Under the pieces are notes generated by a model. It was given only the letters and a program-made list of their open reading frames with translations, was not told the DNA's origin and ran no database searches. From positions 1 to 6,229 of the forward strand of contig JABWAM010000147.1 of NCBI GenBank assembly GCA_013360985.1: a DNA stretch of 6,229 nucleotides, given 5' to 3'. The translations under genes were made by a program, and so were the position numbers. Positions 5,656 to 6,229 of the stretch are shown piece after piece. Source of the DNA: Verrucomicrobiia bacterium (lineage in GTDB: Bacteria > Verrucomicrobiota > Verrucomicrobiia > JABWAM01). How positions within the stretch are numbered: position 1 is the first letter of the stretch; each line of letters opens with the position of its first letter.

Positions 5656-5684
5656 TTGCTTTCGAATTCGTGTTGGGATTAAGT
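5656..5684 (+). promoter_or_regulatory. Weak candidate promoter of bacterioferritin, with a palindrome
   Basis: The stretch 5645-5700 is AT-rich against its surroundings. TTGCTT (5656-5661) and TTAAGT (5679-5684) are spaced by 17 bases, but each matches consensus at only about three of six positions. The spacer holds the palindrome CGAATTCG (5663-5670), which could be an operator. I see no clear Fur or PerR box. Transcription from here would leave about 70 bases before the ATG at 5762. Confidence 0.25.
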
Positions 5685-5761
5685 CTCATTCTCTTCGGGG
5701 AAAACCGGCTCCGCCCGAATTTCCTTGGCGGGTGGGGCGCGCCTCATCCAAGCTTCGCTTC

Positions 5762-6229
5762 ATGAAAGGAAACCAAGACGTCATCAACGCCCTCAACGCC
5801 GGACTCACCATCGAGCTCACGGCCATCAACCAGTACTTCATCTGTTCGAAGATGTGCAAGAACTGGGGGCTCAACAGGCTCGCCGCCCACTTCCACGCGG
5901 AGTCGATCGAGGAGATGAAACACGCCGAGGAGGTCATCGACCGCATCCTCTACCTCGAGGGCGTGCCGGAGATCGCCCGCTACGACAAGATCCTCGTCGG
6001 GGACAACCCGAAACAGCAGATCCAGGACAGCCTCACCCTCGAGACGAAGGGGGTGGCCACCTACAACGCCGGGGTGAAGCTTTGCCTCGAAGTCGGCGAC
6101 TCGGGCAGCCGCGACCTCATGGAGCGCATGGTGGTCGAGTCGGAGCACAGCATCGACTGGGCCGAAACCCAGCTCGACCTCGTCGAGCGCATCGGAATCG
6201 ACCACTACCTCGCCCAGCAGCTCGGCGAG
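5762..6229 (+). CDS. bfr: Bacterioferritin, nearly complete, cut by window edge
   Basis: Bacterioferritin stores iron as a mineral in a 24-subunit haem-containing cytosolic shell and oxidises Fe(II) at an intra-subunit di-iron site. The 156 residues seen start MKGNQDVI and end LAQQLGE, so only a few C-terminal residues are missing (family about 158). In E. coli numbering, Glu18, Tyr25, Glu51, His54 and Glu94 of the ferroxidase site are present, as is Met52, the haem ligand (EEMKHAEE). The last pair is odd: the alignment is gapless from SRD (116-118) to DW (132-133), yet positions 127 and 130 are Ser, and an ExxH pair lies at 126 and 129. Unlike its neighbours it strongly prefers C-ending codons (GCC, CTC, ATC), fitting high expression or a different history. 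There is no Shine-Dalgarno before the ATG. Confidence 0.95.
   Translation, partial: MKGNQDVINALNAGLTIELTAINQYFICSKMCKNWGLNRLAAHFHAESIEEMKHAEEVIDRILYLEGVPEIARYDKILVGDNPKQQIQDSLTLETKGVATYNAGVKLCLEVGDSGSRDLMERMVVESEHSIDWAETQLDLVERIGIDHYLAQQLGE

Overview
This is a high-GC bacterial window carrying ordinary biosynthetic and housekeeping genes. A leftward (minus-strand) block runs aroK (shikimate kinase), then a predicted leucine attenuator, leuA (2-isopropylmalate synthase), a small exported protein, and what may be the first 32 codons of a bioF-like gene at the left edge. A rightward block starts divergently from aroK: prfB (release factor 2, with the classic +1 programmed frameshift), trpC (indole-3-glycerol phosphate synthase), a tiny predicted lipoprotein and a bacterioferritin that runs off the right edge. 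I see no rRNA, tRNA, CRISPR, IS element, phage gene or origin. No gene-free stretch exceeds 300 bases; the longest are the leuA leader (about 235 b) and the aroK/prfB divergent region (about 223 b).

The host cannot be named from this window. High GC, the weak use of Shine-Dalgarno sites (only the exported protein has a textbook one), and an exported protein whose C-terminal half resembles the secretin/TonB short N-terminal-like modules common in the PVC group (Verrucomicrobiota, Kiritimatiellota and relatives) make a PVC-type or similar environmental bacterium a reasonable but unproven guess.

The most interesting region is 2331-2496 on the minus strand. A promoter-like pair, whose -35 overlaps the aroK stop codon, is followed by a 26-codon reading frame with five leucine codons among nine, then a possible antiterminator, a near-perfect intrinsic terminator, and then leuA. 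This is the layout of ribosome-mediated leucine attenuation. The predicted start of the leader peptide lies just 7 nt after the -10 element. aroK and prfB show nearly the same geometry (6 nt), so all three may be leaderless mRNAs. A second point of interest is the bacterioferritin: the Glu and His expected at ferroxidase positions 127 and 130 are both Ser, while an ExxH pair sits one residue earlier.

Functionally, aroK and trpC belong to aromatic amino acid synthesis and leuA to branched-chain synthesis. prfB and bacterioferritin are independent housekeeping functions.
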